Assembly (NCBI GenBank): GCA_030035585.1
Contig: CM057473.1
Location: forward strand, 6,870,501-6,934,500
Length of the DNA: 64,000 nucleotides
Source of the DNA: Dugong dugon
Taxonomy: Eukaryota; Chordata; Mammalia; Sirenia; Dugongidae
Direction: 5' to 3'
The translations under genes were made by a program, and so were the position numbers. This document shows positions 48,085-59,230 of the stretch, piece after piece; position 1 is the stretch's first letter, and every line of letters starts with the position of its first letter. The notes beneath the pieces were generated by a model. The model was not told where the DNA came from. It did no database searches and saw only the letters and a list, made by a program, of their open reading frames with translations.

Positions 48085-48692
48085 GTCCCAGGGCTGCCAC
48101 GACAAAGCACAAAAAAGTTGGTGGCTTTTAACCGAAATTTATTGTCTCACATTCTAGAGGTTGTTGTTGCTATTGTGGTGTGCCATCAAGTCGATTCCAA
48201 CTCATAACAACCCTATATGACAGAGCAGAACTGACTCACAGGGTTTCCTGGGCTGTAATCTTTACGGGAGCAGATCGCCAGCTCTTTTTTCCCATGGAGC
48301 CGCTGGGTGGGTTCAAACCACCAATCTTTCGGTTAGCAGCTGAGCATTAACCCTTTCGCCACCAGCTAGAAGTCTGAATTCAGGATGTGAGATCCTGAGC
48401 AGGGCCATGATCTCACGGAAAACTCTAGGGGAAGATCCTTGCTTGTCTCTCCCAGCTTCAGGTAGCCCCAGGCTTTCCTTGGCTTGGAGATGTGTCTTCA
48501 TGTGGCTGTTGTCCCTCTCTGTCTCTCTGGTGCTCTTCTCGTTTATAGACCACCACTCCGTCGGACCCACCCTTCTCCGGTATGACCTCACGTTAACTAG
48601 TCACATCTATTTCCAAACAAGGTCACCTTCACAGGTACCAGGGGTTAGGACTTCAACAGAAATTCTGGGGGAGACACAATTCACTCCATCAT
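48085..48692 (-). repeat. MLT1-like LTR split by AfroSINE
   Basis: LTR text at 48085-48159 and 48367-48692 (gacacaattcactccatcat at the end) is interrupted by the SINE. The flanks ctagagg / ctagaag mark the site. Confidence 0.75.
48160..48366 (-). repeat. AfroSINE, long form, inside LTR
   Basis: Reverse copy with an RTE-like tail (gttgttgttgctattgtggt) and the segment ctgtaatctttacgggagca. Confidence 0.88.
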
Positions 48693-49054
48693 GCAGGCTG
48701 AAAAACTTCCCCAGGCCATTGTCATTTGCATCCTGAATTGTCAGGATTATGGGAAAAGCGGAACTGGAGATTTGATTTTTTGTTTTTAATTTTATTCTGC
48801 TTTAGGCGAAAGTCTACAGCGTAAATCAGTTTCTTATTCAAAATTTATACACAAATTGTTTGACATCGGTTGCCACCCTGCAATGTGTCAGCACTGTCCC
48901 CCTTTCCACCCTGGAGTTCCGTGTCCGCTTGTCCAGTTTTCCTGTCCCTTCCTGCCTTCTCACCTTTGCTTTTCAGCAGCTATTGTCCATTTGGTTAGTA
49001 TCCATGATGAACTAAGAAGCACATTCCTCACGTGGCGTGTTGTTTGTTTTACAA

Positions 49055-49175
49055 CCAAGCACGAAACCCACTGCCATCGAGTAGACTCCAATTCATAGCG
49101 ACAGGGTCTAATCTTTTCTGAAGGTGGACTTCAGGAGTGGCTTCACTTCTGAGTTAGCAGGGTATCCAGGGACCA
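49055..49175 (-). repeat. AfroSINE fragment with internal loss
   Basis: cccactgccatcgagtagac, then a shortened middle, then agttagcagggtatccaggg. Confidence 0.6.
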
Positions 49176-49312
49176 TAGTCTTAGGGTGGAGATTTGATTT
49201 CTGAGTCATGCCTTTTCATTTCCACACAAAGGCCAAAACACAGCACCAAAGAAATCATTTTCATAACTTGCTCCAAGGAAGTATATCCTCAATTCAGAAG
49301 ATTTAGAAACAA

Positions 49313-49827
49313 TACAGGCAGTCCCTGGATTACTATCCGTTCCTAAGTCTGTCTTTAAGTTGAATTTGTAGTTAAGTCAGAACAGGTACATACGGTTCCT
49401 ATTTAGCTTCAGTTAGTCAAATGTTTGTCTTAGTATATAGTATATACTTTACCTTTCTATGCATATAAAAGGAACCCTGGTGGAGCAGTGGTTAAGAGCT
49501 CACCTGCTAACCAAAAGGTCAGCAGTTCGAATCCACCATCTGCTCCTTGGAAACTCTATGGGATGGTTCTATTCTGATCCACAGGCTCCTTATGAGTCAG
49601 AAACAACTCGACGGCAATGGGTTTGTTTTGGTTTTGGTTTTATGCATATAAAACACTTAAGAAACACTTTCAAATATACAAAAACATCTTAAACAGAAAG
49701 TAGAGTGTGCGTTCATGATTACAAACCATTGTATTTAAGGCAAATTTTAATGCAGTAGGCTTTATGACAGTCTATTCTTAAGTACCAGTTGGTAAGTCAG
49801 ATGTTTGTAACCTAAGGACCAGCTGTA
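49313..49827. mobile_element. Tc1/mariner-like MITE carrying an AfroSINE
   Basis: The left end is tacaggcagtccctgg; the reverse complement of the right end is tacagctggtccttag. Both begin at TA. Interior words such as ctaagtctgt and gtaagtcaga recur in inverse order. An AfroSINE fills 49471-49640. Confidence 0.7.
49471..49640 (+). repeat. AfroSINE A inside MITE
   Basis: Flanked by perfect 13-bp repeats, tatgcatataaaa (49458-49470 and 49641-49653). Confidence 0.95.
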
Positions 49828-49914
49828 TCTTCAAAGCAAATGCAACATTTTCTTCTCAGTCGACGTCATTTTCCAGGAATCCAAAGTAAGATCACAGCTT
49901 AACAATCTCTGGCT

Positions 49915-50215
49915 CTGTAGCAATGGTTCAGTGGCGGAATTCACACCTTCCATGAGGGAGACCAGGGTTCGATTCCCAGTCAATGCACCTCAAGTGCAGC
50001 CCCCACCCATCTGTCAGTGAAGACTTGCATGTTGTTAGGATGCTGAACAGGCTTCAGCAGAGCTTCCATACTAGGATGGACTAGGAAGAAAGTCCTGGTG
50101 ATCTACTTCTAAAAAATCAGCCAATGAAAACACTATGGATAACAAAGGTCCCATCGCATTGTGCACAAAGTCACCGTGAGTTGGAGCAACAGCAGCTAAT
50201 AATGGCAACCATCTC
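49915..50215 (+). repeat. tRNA-Gly-type SINE, best copy
   Basis: Head with A-box-like ggttcagtggcggaattc, a Gly-UCC-like anticodon arm (accttccatgag) and B-box gggttcgattcccagtcaat. Then a body and a tail ending gagttggagcaacagcagct. Confidence 0.82.
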
Positions 50216-50321
50216 TACTTAGAACACTTGTCCTTTCTGCTCACCTCCTTCTGCCCTCCCCAACAAAGTAAAAACAATACACACTCATAGAATGTCTGGA
50301 ACTACCAAGTTCCAGATTATT

Positions 50322-50862
50322 GCATTGGGTACATCTGCTGCAAAAGACTTCTTTAAAGTGTTAAAAAAGCAAAGATGTCACTTTGAGGACTAAGGTGCGC
50401 CTGACCCAAGCCATAATAGTTTTAATCACTTCATATGCATGTGAAAGCTAGACAATGAATAAGGAAGACCGGAGAAGAACTGATGCCTTTGAATTATGGT
50501 GTCGGAGAAGAATATTGAATACACCGTGAACTGTCGGAAGAACGAACGTATCTGCCTTGGAAGAAGTACAGCCAGAATGCTCCTTAGAAGTGAGGATGGT
50601 GAGACTTCGTCTCACATACTTTGGACAAGTTTTCAGGAGGGACCAGTCCCTAGAAAAGGACATCATGTTTCGTAAAGTAGAGGTTCAGCAAAAAAGAGGA
50701 AGACCCTCAACGAGAAGGATTGACACAGTGGCTGCAACAATGGGCTCAAGCATAACAATGATTATGAGGATGGTGCAGGACTGGGCAGGGTTTCATTCTG
50801 TTGTGCATAGGGTCACTATGAGTGGGAACCAACTCCACAGCACCTAACAACAACAACAACAC
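50322..50862 (+). mobile_element. RTE LINE 3' third
   Basis: Forward copy from gcattgggtacatctgctgc, through RRIDAFELWC-like text with broken frame, to LGKVEVQQKRGRPSTRRI-like text and the acaacaacaacaacac tail. The open part is 50557-50847. Confidence 0.9.
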
Positions 50863-50981
50863 ACCAACATTGTCAATTCAATGTTTAATGAGTTTACTCT
50901 AAGGGAGGTATTATACTGAATACTAAAGCCAAGGATACCAATAAAATATGTACCTAAGCATGTACTAGGGAGCAGTGGTTT

Positions 50982-51252
50982 GTTCTGTGGTAGAATTCTC
51001 ACCTTCCATGCAGGAGACCTGAGTTCGGTTCCCTGCCAATGTACCTCATACGCAACCATCACTTGTCTGTCAGTGCAGTGTTCTGTATTGCTATGGTGCT
51101 GAACAGATTTTAGCAGAACTTCCAGCCTAGGAAGAAAGACCTGGCAATCTACTTCCAAAAATTGGACAATGAAAACCTGTGAATCACAATGGTTCGATCT
51201 TTTGTGCATGGAATCATCATGAGTTGGGGTGACTCCAAGGCAGGTAACATGG
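50982..51252 (+). repeat. tRNA-Gly-type SINE
   Basis: Head ttctgtggtagaattctcac with gagttcggttccctgccaat, then the same body as 49915-50215. Confidence 0.8.
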
Positions 51253-51549
51253 AATTACTCAGAAACATAGGCGGGGCAGGGGGTAAGGCTCTGTGCCACC
51301 ATGGTAAACTCCAAATATAACATTTGTTAACATAAACTATATTTAAATGCATCATATGACTGATAATTTCTATGTAAGTCAAACATGGGGTAATGGAAAG
51401 AGCGTTGGATGGAGAAGATCAGTGATCTGGGTCCTTGCCCCATGTAGGTTACTAATTGGCCTTGGACTTCTGATCTACTGCGTCTGGATTTCCAAAGTCC
51501 TTCCCTGTTCCGTGTTTCCAAGCTTTTATAGTCACCCTACTAATTATCA

Positions 51550-51658
51550 GAGCCCTGGTGGTGCAGTGGTTAAGAGCTCAGCTGCTAACCAGAAGGTCAG
51601 CAGTTCGAATCCTCCAGCCGCTCCTTGGAGCAGTTCTACTCTGTCCTATAGGAGCGAT
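51550..51658 (+). repeat. 3'-truncated AfroSINE A next to exon 5
   Basis: The head and part of the body are intact, but the element stops at ctctgtcctatagg without its tail. The flanks attatca (51543-51549 and 51659-51665) suggest the truncated form is what inserted, or that a later deletion reached the site. Confidence 0.9.
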
Positions 51659-51718
51659 ATTATCAATTTCTTATTACAGTTCTGTTTCTTATTCTTATCT
51701 CTTATTTCTCTTTTGCAG

Positions 51719-51772
51719 ATTCTGTTCATGGGCATGATGACCGAGTACTATCACTACTTTTTCACAACCCTG
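51719..51772 (+). CDS. GRIK1: GRIK1 coding exon 5 (54-bp microexon-like)
   Basis: A short exon of 18 codons, ILFMGMMTEYYHYFFTTL, with acceptor ttctcttttgcag|at and donor ctg|gtaaga. It starts and ends in phase 0, so skipping it would remove 18 residues without breaking the frame. The peptide is identical to what I recall for human GluK1 and close to the GluK2 form (ALAMGMMTEYYHYIFTTL), supporting a real, constrained exon. It encodes a strand-turn-strand of the amino-terminal domain's second lobe. A truncated AfroSINE ends about 55 bp upstream of the acceptor, immediately before the polypyrimidine and branch-point region. The exon is too short to recognise from ORF length alone and was found by matching the protein. 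Confidence 0.96.
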
Positions 51773-51937
51773 GTAAGACCTTCCAGTATAAACAGTATTC
51801 CACGAGATAGGAAATATCTACCCACTGAGTTAGTTTAAAGTCAACCCTACCGGTGTCAAAGGCAGGATACCGTTATGGAGCTTCACCTTTACTTTCCTAC
51901 AAATTCTCTAAACCCAGTAATGCTGAACAGCAGCACT

Positions 51938-51956
51938 TTCTTTTTTTCTTTCCTTT

Positions 51957-51988
<32 letters not shown>
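51938..51988. repeat. T-rich tract
   Basis: ctttctttttttctttcctttcc followed by about 30 T, about 165-215 bp after exon 5. Confidence 0.95.
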
Positions 51989-51990
<2 letters not shown>

Positions 51991-52297
51991 AGCATGAATG
52001 CATGTGCATCCAGAAAGGGATTAAAATAAAAATTCCATTAAATAGAAACTGTCAAAGTGCAAACTATCCATAAAGAAGCATCAGCTAAAATTTCTATATT
52101 CATCAGAAGGAACGCCGAAGTGTGACTCTGCGTTCTTTGATCTGATGCGCCTGTATCTGGTAGATAGTTGGGTTAGCTGGGGATCGTCTGTCAGGTGTTT
52201 GGAAGACCATCAAGACGGGAGTTTGGGAAATGCTCTGTGCATTGAACATTTTGCATAGTTAAGAAAAACCATGATTTTGTAGGAATCCAAAAGAAAC

Positions 52298-52518
52298 TGA
52301 AAAACCAAGACCAAACCATTTGCCATGGAGTCAATTCTGACTCATGGCAACCCCATATGTGTCCAAGCAGAACAGGGCTCCATAAGGTTTTCATGGCTGG
52401 GGGCCTTTCAGAAGCACATTGCCAGATCCTTCTTCCCAGGTGCCTCTGCATGGGTTCAAACAACCAACCTTTCAATTAGCAATCGGGCGTCTAACTATTG
52501 AAAGCACACGGGGACTCC
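52298..52518 (-). repeat. AfroSINE B
   Basis: Reverse copy from accaagaccaaaccatttgc to aaagcacacggggactcc. Confidence 0.88.
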
Positions 52519-52587
52519 ACAACACCTTCAACTGGGAAAGACTATCAGAATCAAGAGAAAACGATTTAGAGTATTTAACACATCAAA

Positions 52588-52757
52588 GGAGCCCTGATGG
52601 CACGGTGGTTAAGAGCTCTGCTGCTAACCAAAAAGTCCACAGTTCGAATCCACCAGCCACTCCTTGAAAATCCTATGGGGCAATTTTACTCTGTCTTATA
52701 GGGCCTCTATGAGTCTGAATTGACTCCATGGCAACCGGTTTAGTTTCTTTGGTTTTA
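52588..52757 (+). repeat. AfroSINE A
   Basis: Forward copy. The flanks cacatcaaa / cacatcgaaa are a likely target-site duplication. Confidence 0.92.
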
Positions 52758-52819
52758 CCACATCGAAACTATGTGATATCTCTCATGCAATCAGTTTCTG
52801 AAATTCATCGCTTTCCCCT

Positions 52820-52820
52820 G

Positions 52821-52857
<37 letters not shown>
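52820..52857. repeat. CA microsatellite
   Basis: About 18 uninterrupted AC units, likely polymorphic. Confidence 0.97.
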
Positions 52858-52859
<2 letters not shown>

Positions 52860-53411
52860 CTTGCATGAGAAGAAAATACAGATCCAGCCTCTTTTCTAAT
52901 CGTAAAGGTGTGTCAATCGAAATCTACCCAGATTCCAGGGGATTCAGTAAGAGGACATTTAACTAAATAAAAATTAGTGAGTAGGCAAGTCAAAGAATTC
53001 CGAACAAGAACGAGGCAGCTGTCATACTCATACTATTTGTAGAAGTAATAAATTACATTCCCCACCCAAGTTCTCCACGAGCGTGGAGGGTGCACAGGAC
53101 TTCACAGGACAAATGCTCTGGGGCAGTGGCCAAAATCATTGCTTCCAACGAGCATGGGGTGGAAGAGTTAGGGTGCAGGACAGAAGTTTCTGAACTAAGG
53201 TTTCGGTGGTCTTTCCCATCTTGACTTCCGGACATTCTGGTTAGGTCCTCTGTCGGAACAGTTCAGAGAAAACTTGGGAAATGCAAAGAGCAGAATGTCT
53301 CACTCTGAACTCAGTATGCCTCCTCCTTGGTCACCATGAACATGTGGGTATGGCACAAGGCCACTTGGCTGTCTGTCTCAGAACTCTACCAACCCTGGCT
53401 CTATACACCCC

Positions 53412-53616
53412 ATCGTCGTTAGTTGACATCAAGACGATTCCACCTGTTGATGACACCATGTGTGCAGAGTAGAACTCTTCCATAGGGTTTTCAAGGCTGT
53501 GACCTTTCAGAAGCAGATCACCAGACCTGTCTTCCAAGGCGCCTCTGGGTGGGTTAGAATTGCAGCTTTTTGGTTAGTTTGTCAAGCGCTTAACCCTTTG
53601 TGCCACCCAGGGCCTC
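53412..53616 (-). repeat. AfroSINE B
   Basis: Reverse copy ending gtgccacccagggcctcc. Confidence 0.9.
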
Positions 53617-55391
53617 CTTATACACTCCCAATAGCTGGTTTTGGAGAGGTTTGAGAAAAAATATGAACAATGGAACCTATGAAGGCTGACCTTCAGTGGA
53701 GACCAGGAGGGATGAACAAGTTGCTATACTTTTTATTCCTTTTCACCCCTCACACTCTTGCTTTCCTTGTTCTTCATTCAAAGGGAAATATTGTAAATCA
53801 CACCTTGGGCATTCCACATTCTATGTTACATAGAAACTTCACACTGTAGGTCAATCTAATTTTGCACGTTTAATGTATTCATTTCAGCACATTGAATTCA
53901 TGTCATATTGAATCCACAGGGGACTCAATATGCATTCTGGAAGTTTCTGCCTACCCTTCTATAGCTTGAGTAACTTCGCTTCTGTTGAATTAGTGCACTA
54001 ACAAAATTGTCTTTTTGCAGGTCTTATTCTTTTAATTTGCTTCTTGAAGTACATGCCTTTGGTTTCATCTTCATTCTGTCCTGTTTTGCTTTCCTATTCC
54101 TACTATTCTTGGCCATAAGTATTAACACAACTTAAAGAAAAAAGAAAATTAGTTACTCGTGCAAGGAAAAAAAAATTTTAACATTTAAAAAGGCAGCACA
54201 CCTTTTCTGATACTTAACTAACTAGCAGTACAGAGCCGTGCCCTTACAGTTCAACCGCCTGATCCAGAGCTTTCCTGGGAAAGGGTGTAGATGTAGAGAA
54301 GAGTTATCCAAAAGAACGATTTTGTACACATCTTCTGCACATACAAATCATGGAGTGTTTCTGAAGCTGCTTCTGTTCAGTGACCATTGCCATGGCTGAT
54401 TTGTACTGTCTTATGTGGTACTTTTCATAATCCAGTCACATTGTTAGGACGATTTATGAAAGCTTCTCCTTCCAGCAAAATGTTCTTTCGAAAGTTTATC
54501 CTTCGAAGTGATTTATTTTTAATGATATATTTTAGAGTCTAACCTTTTTATATAAGAAAAAACTAAGATTATCATTTAAGTCTGTTTTAAATGTGAATCA
54601 ACTTAAAAACTTCTGGTTTCCATGCAGCCTTTTCTGTAATGGAGAACACTGGGGTGTACTTAACGTTGTTTCCTGAAACACGGTCTGAAAGGGAACGAGT
54701 TCTATAGTTAAGACGCTCACTCCCACACAACCAGATGCTCCAGCTCATTCTCCAAAGAGAACCTTTGGTTCTTATTCCAAGCACGTGTCCAGCGGGCGTT
54801 TTGCACATTCTCACCGTATGGGACGTGGGTTACTGTCCGTGAGCCCAGGGTAACATTTTTTCCTGCTGGGAAAGGCAGCAAGTCTGAGGCAACAGTCTGA
54901 GGCAGCAAGATGTGATGGGGAGAGGGGTGCCGCCCCCGAGGAGTCCTGCATTCCTGGACCGGTCCCATCGCCACTCAGCACCTCAGTCTTCTAATCTGTA
55001 AAATAGAAGCGTTGAACCCAAGGAACGCAAAGATCCCCTCCAACTCCACAAGGACTGTATCCTAGGAAGAGAATTCTCTGACTTCTCAGGTGTCATATCC
55101 TGTGTCCAAGGGCGTATTCCTTATTGGCTTCCAAATTTCTCCCCTTGGCTTATCAAAATTCTAACCATACTGCAAAAAAAATGGGCGAAAATGAGAAACT
55201 GCTCACTGCCATGGAGTTTCTCAGGCAGCGCGTGACGGAAAGCACTGGGAAATGTTCTTTTATGGAAACTGTGTAATAACAGCTGTCATTCTGGTCTATT
55301 TGTTGCTTCTGCAGTCATTAATTCCCTTGTGCCTAAAGAACATTGCAAATGCTAACTCTTTTCCACTTTTGTTGTTTGTAATACTGCACAG

Positions 55392-55565
55392 GACTTGTTT
55401 GCTTTAGATCTGGAACTCTATAGGTACAGCGGCGTGAATATGACTGGATTTCGCCTGCTGAAGACTGACAACCCAGATGTGTCGTCCCTCATTGAGAAGT
55501 GGTCCATGGAGAGACTGCAGGCCCCACCCAGGCCCAAGACTGGCCTTCTGGATGGCGTGATGACG
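55392..55565 (+). CDS. GRIK1: GRIK1 coding exon 6: amino-terminal domain
   Basis: A 174-bp, phase-0 exon with acceptor actgcacag|gac and donor atgacg|gtaagt. The peptide starts [20 protein letters not shown], continues [20 protein letters not shown] and ends [18 protein letters not shown]. The N-M-T sequon in GVNMTG is a conserved glycosylation site in kainate receptors. Against my memory of human GluK1 (LLNIDNPHVSSIIEKW, RPETGLLDGMMT) it differs at about six of 58 residues, more than the other exons. The next exon, which should begin TEAALMYDAV, was not found before the window ends, so intron 6 exceeds 8.4 kb. A reverse AfroSINE B begins about 220 bp downstream of the donor. Confidence 0.96.
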
Positions 55566-55785
55566 GTAAGTCAGTTTCCTCTTCTTTTTTATTGTTGTAA
55601 GAACTACATATAACACAATGTTTGCCAGTTCAGCTGTTTTTACACGCACAGTTCAGTGACACCAATTCCGTTAATCATGTTGTATACCATCACCAGTGTC
55701 CGCTGAGAAGTGTCCCGTTACCCTAAGCAGATGCACATTACTTCCGAAACGATGCTTCCCTCTTTCCCCTCTCCTGCCCCTGATG

Positions 55786-55997
55786 GTTGCTGTCGTCAGC
55801 TCTGTCAAGCCGGCCACTGACTCACGCTGACCTCAAGGGTGTCAGAGCAGAACTGTGCTCCATGGGGTCTTCGGTGGCTGATTTTTCAGAAGTAGATCAT
55901 CAAGCCTTTACCCCGAGGCACCTCTGGGTGGACTCAAACCTCCAACCTTTCAGTTAACAGTCAAGTGTGTTACCTGTTTGCACCGCTCAGAGATTCC
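55786..55997 (-). repeat. AfroSINE B, just after exon 6
   Basis: Reverse copy starting about 220 bp past the exon 6 donor; diverged head (gcaccgctcagagattcc). Confidence 0.87.
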
Positions 55998-57227
55998 TGG
56001 ATGCCCCTGGTAACTGCTAATAAACTGTGCTCTCTAGACACTTGCTTTGTCTTTTTGTGATTGCCTTGACAGTAAGCAGTTTTAAAATAAAATCGTTTTG
56101 AATAAGGTTTGAATTCCTTAGGAGTTAAGAATGTCCTATGCCTTCGATGAAAAGTGTTACGACTCCCATGAGAGAAGGAGGAGTAGGTTTGTTAGATAAT
56201 ATTCAAACCTGTGCCCAGCTACTACCAAAAACTGCTATTTTTACTTTCCTGACTGTACGTGACTCAGTTGAAGTTGAAACCGGAAGGCAGCGGCCTCAGC
56301 CAAATGAAGACAAAGCGGGAACCAAAGCAAGGGCAAGTAAAGAGAGTTTTCAGCCCCAGGACGTGGCCTTGGGGAGGCGAGGGGGGTGGAATCACCTGCG
56401 TGAAGGTGGAGCAGAGTCAGTTTGCCCTCCTTGCTTCACCACGTCTCAGCAAGCAAAGCACACGTGGAAAAACGCCAGATCTACACAGACTCGGTGCCTT
56501 CCTGGTCTTCATATCCTGGACGGGTACAGGCACACCTCTGCAGACAATGACAGCGCTTGACGCCAGCCACCTGTCACTCTAGAAGCGGATGCCACGCCCA
56601 CCTCCTGACAAGTCAGAGGTACTCGGCTGAACAGATAAACGGAAAATTGCCTCATCCGAGAGCTTCTCACTAACGTCAGCCGTCTTTTGCTGTCATATGC
56701 ACCTTCCCTCACTTTATTTCTCTAATGAAGCTCCCCGTGTGATGAAGAAAATAGCAGGAAAAGAAAAAGAAATTCTATGTCTGAACAGCGTCCTCTAAGG
56801 GGAAAGATATTGGGCAAGCTGGCAGGTAATAGCATTTTAAATTGGCATAGTGTTTCATTGTCTGTTCCCATCGTCCAGAGACGCACTCATAATTTTTAAG
56901 ATGCAATTTACCGATAGCTGAAAGGTGCCATCTCCCAGAGAAATGAACTTGGGATTTCTTTTCTTTTTCCTTTTTTTAATGAAAATTAGATGAAAAGAAG
57001 AAATAAATGAATAAATGAAGTGGTTCTGGATGATTCCGTGTTCAAGGTCCTTGACTGTTTTTCAAACCTGAAATAACCCTTAAAACATGCAAAGTGAAAT
57101 GAGAGATAATGATAGAAATCATTTTGGTACAAATGAGCTTTGCTGTGCTTTGGAACACTGCTTTGCATATGAGCTAGTAGACAAAATCCAGTGAAATACT
57201 AGACTTCTGAAGCGGGCGGGGGGCGGG

Positions 57228-57274
57228 GAGCCAGAGAGAAAGAGAAGGAGAGAGAGACACAGAGAGAGAGAAGC
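57228..57274. repeat. GA-rich simple repeat
   Basis: agagagaaagagaaggagag continuing to agagagagagaag. Confidence 0.9.
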
Positions 57275-58078
57275 TAATGTGTTAGCGTTTCTCTTCTTTC
57301 GCTTGGATTATAATTCCAGCAAATTCCAACATGATTCAAAACCCTCTGCCCACCTCCCAACAGATTTCCAGCGTAGGAGGAGAGCTCAGATAATTTTTTA
57401 CCTGAGCTCAGGATGCACCACTAAGAGTTTACAGTTTGAAGCAACGTGAACACAAATTGTGGATTTGTGACAAACATTAAACATTCATCTCAAGTACGGC
57501 TTAATTTACCAAAAAAAGCCTCCTTTGTGTTCAGTTATTCTGTGCTGACAGGACAGCTTGTACATATCCACTGAGATACAGAAGACCGCTGAGCGAGGGG
57601 GATGGTGCCCTGCAGTTCACACCGAATCAGCCCGGGCATGAGGCACGTTGCTCCTCAGGGCTGCTACCGCGCCTGGGCAAATGGCGGTCCATGGGGCAGG
57701 GAGCGTGGCAGAGGCAGGTCCCAGGAGATGGGAGAAGTTCTGTTCTGCCTGGAGTTATTACTCTCATCCCATCTAAGAGAGAGGTTTCTGAGCTTTGTTA
57801 TTGTTGTAGTTCATATTATTCATATGCAAACTATAAAATGGAAAATAAGGATGAATTAGTCCAGAAGAGGGTGGCTCATCAGGGGCCTGTAAAAATGGGT
57901 AGAATAGCTGTATCAGGTCATGTCCAATACTAGTCAAAAAAGTGGTAGAATGCAGGGCCCACCAGAAGCTGGACCCAAAAGTCATGCAGATACAGCTTTG
58001 AAGTTGATCATGTCAAGCATAGTATTGACCTTTACTTACCCAAAAAGTCCACTTTGCAGTTCAGTGTTTCGTTCTGTT

Positions 58079-58281
58079 GGTGGTGGTGATAGCTGCCTCC
58101 AAGTCAGTTCTGACTCATGGCGACCCCATGTGTGTCAGTGCAGAACTGCACTCCATGGGGTTTTCAAGGCTGTGAACTTCCAGAAGCAGATGGCCAGGCC
58201 TGTCTTCTGAGGCACCTCTGGGTGAGTTTGAACCACCAACCTCTCTGCCAGTACTCCAGCACTTAACTGTTTACACAACCC
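58079..58281 (-). repeat. AfroSINE B
   Basis: Reverse copy, abutting the next SINE at its head. Confidence 0.9.
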
Positions 58282-58282
58282 A

Positions 58283-58446
58283 AACCAAACAAACAAACAA
58301 AAAAAAAACCTCATTGCCGTTGAGTCAATTACAACTCATGGCAACCCTAGAGGACAGAGTAGAACCACCCCATAGGGTTTCCAAGGAGCGACTGGTGGAT
58401 TCGAACTGCCAACTAAGCTTTTAACTACTGCGCCACCGGGACTCCC
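58283..58446 (-). repeat. AfroSINE A
   Basis: Reverse copy with an (AAAC)n tail; tandem with the B copy before it. Confidence 0.92.
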
Positions 58447-58672
58447 AGTGGGCTAATTTGGGAATGTAGAAACTGGGTCAAGGAGAGGTTAAAGGGTACA
58501 TACAAGGCTGTCCAACGGATCAATCACTGAGCCAAGAAAGCCTCCCAAGTTCCCAAGCCCAGGCGGGATGTTGACACATCTTTTTTCTCAAGTTGCTTCT
58601 GTATTCACTGTTTCTTCTCCACCTGGAATGTAAAAAACTTTTGGTTTCAATTCCTTTGGGTCTATTTATCTC

Positions 58673-58839
58673 AGACCCTGGTGGCGTAGTGGTTAAGAGC
58701 TACGTCTGCTAACCAAAAGTTTGGCAGTTGGACTCTACCTTGGAAACCCTATGGGGCAGTTCTACTCTGTCCTCTGGGGTCGCTATGAATCAGAACAGAC
58801 TCACCGGCAACACGTTTGGTTTTTTTGGTTTTTTTCCTG
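58673..58839 (+). repeat. AfroSINE A
   Basis: Forward copy with about 15 bp lost between head and body (gttggactctaccttggaaa). Confidence 0.92.
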
Positions 58840-59230
58840 CCTTTCATTCATTCTTGCATGTCAAGCACTTGCTGTTTGCACTGCCTGCAGCCTTTCCCTC
58901 TCTCAGATATTTAAATGTCTGGCTTCTCATGATGTCCAAGGCTTACTCAAATGTCACTTCACAGACCGTCTCTGAAACCCCTTCCTAATATGGCAACCCC
59001 TGCCCCCATCATTCTCTCTCCCTTTCCAGCTTTCCACGTCTTCAAAGCCCTTATCACCTGATATATTACATTTTGATCTATTGTTTATTCACTGCCTTCC
59101 CCACAAGAGTATAAAATCCATGAAGGCAGAGACTTTATTTGTTTTTTGTTTGTTTCTGCTCTTTTCCCAGCACCGAAAGAGAGCCTGGCACCAAGTAGGC
59201 CCTCAATAAATATGTATTTAATAAAGGAAT
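58840..59230 (+). repeat. L2 LINE 3' end
   Basis: ctcaaatgtcacttcacaga, cacaagagtataaaatccat and taggccctcaataaatatgt are typical L2 3' text. Confidence 0.75.

Larger units (their letters stand above)
28757..51718 (+). other. GRIK1: GRIK1 intron 4
   Basis: A 22,962-bp intron, gtgaga...cag, and the most repeat-laden part of the window. The unassigned stretches are 28757-29214, 31303-31949, 33061-33284, 33847-34389, 35041-35310, 36075-36580, 36750-37480, 38401-38657, 40321-40852, 41232-41310, 43777-44774, 45081-45404, 45701-46037, 46235-46671, 46847-47990, 48693-49054 and 51253-51542. No coding signal is seen in them. Confidence 0.93.
51773..55391 (+). other. GRIK1: GRIK1 intron 5
   Basis: A 3619-bp intron, gtaaga...cag. 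It holds a long T-tract, an AfroSINE B/A pair, a CA microsatellite and one more reverse AfroSINE B. 53617-55391 shows nothing I recognise. Confidence 0.93.

Noticed and set aside
49915-49990. A tRNA-Gly gene
   Set aside because: The A and B boxes are present, but the acceptor stem is imperfect and the head runs into a SINE body seen at other sites in the window.
13155-55565. GRIK2 rather than GRIK1
   Set aside because: [25 protein letters not shown] and ILFMGMMTEYYHYFF match GluK1; GluK2 differs at these places as I recall it.
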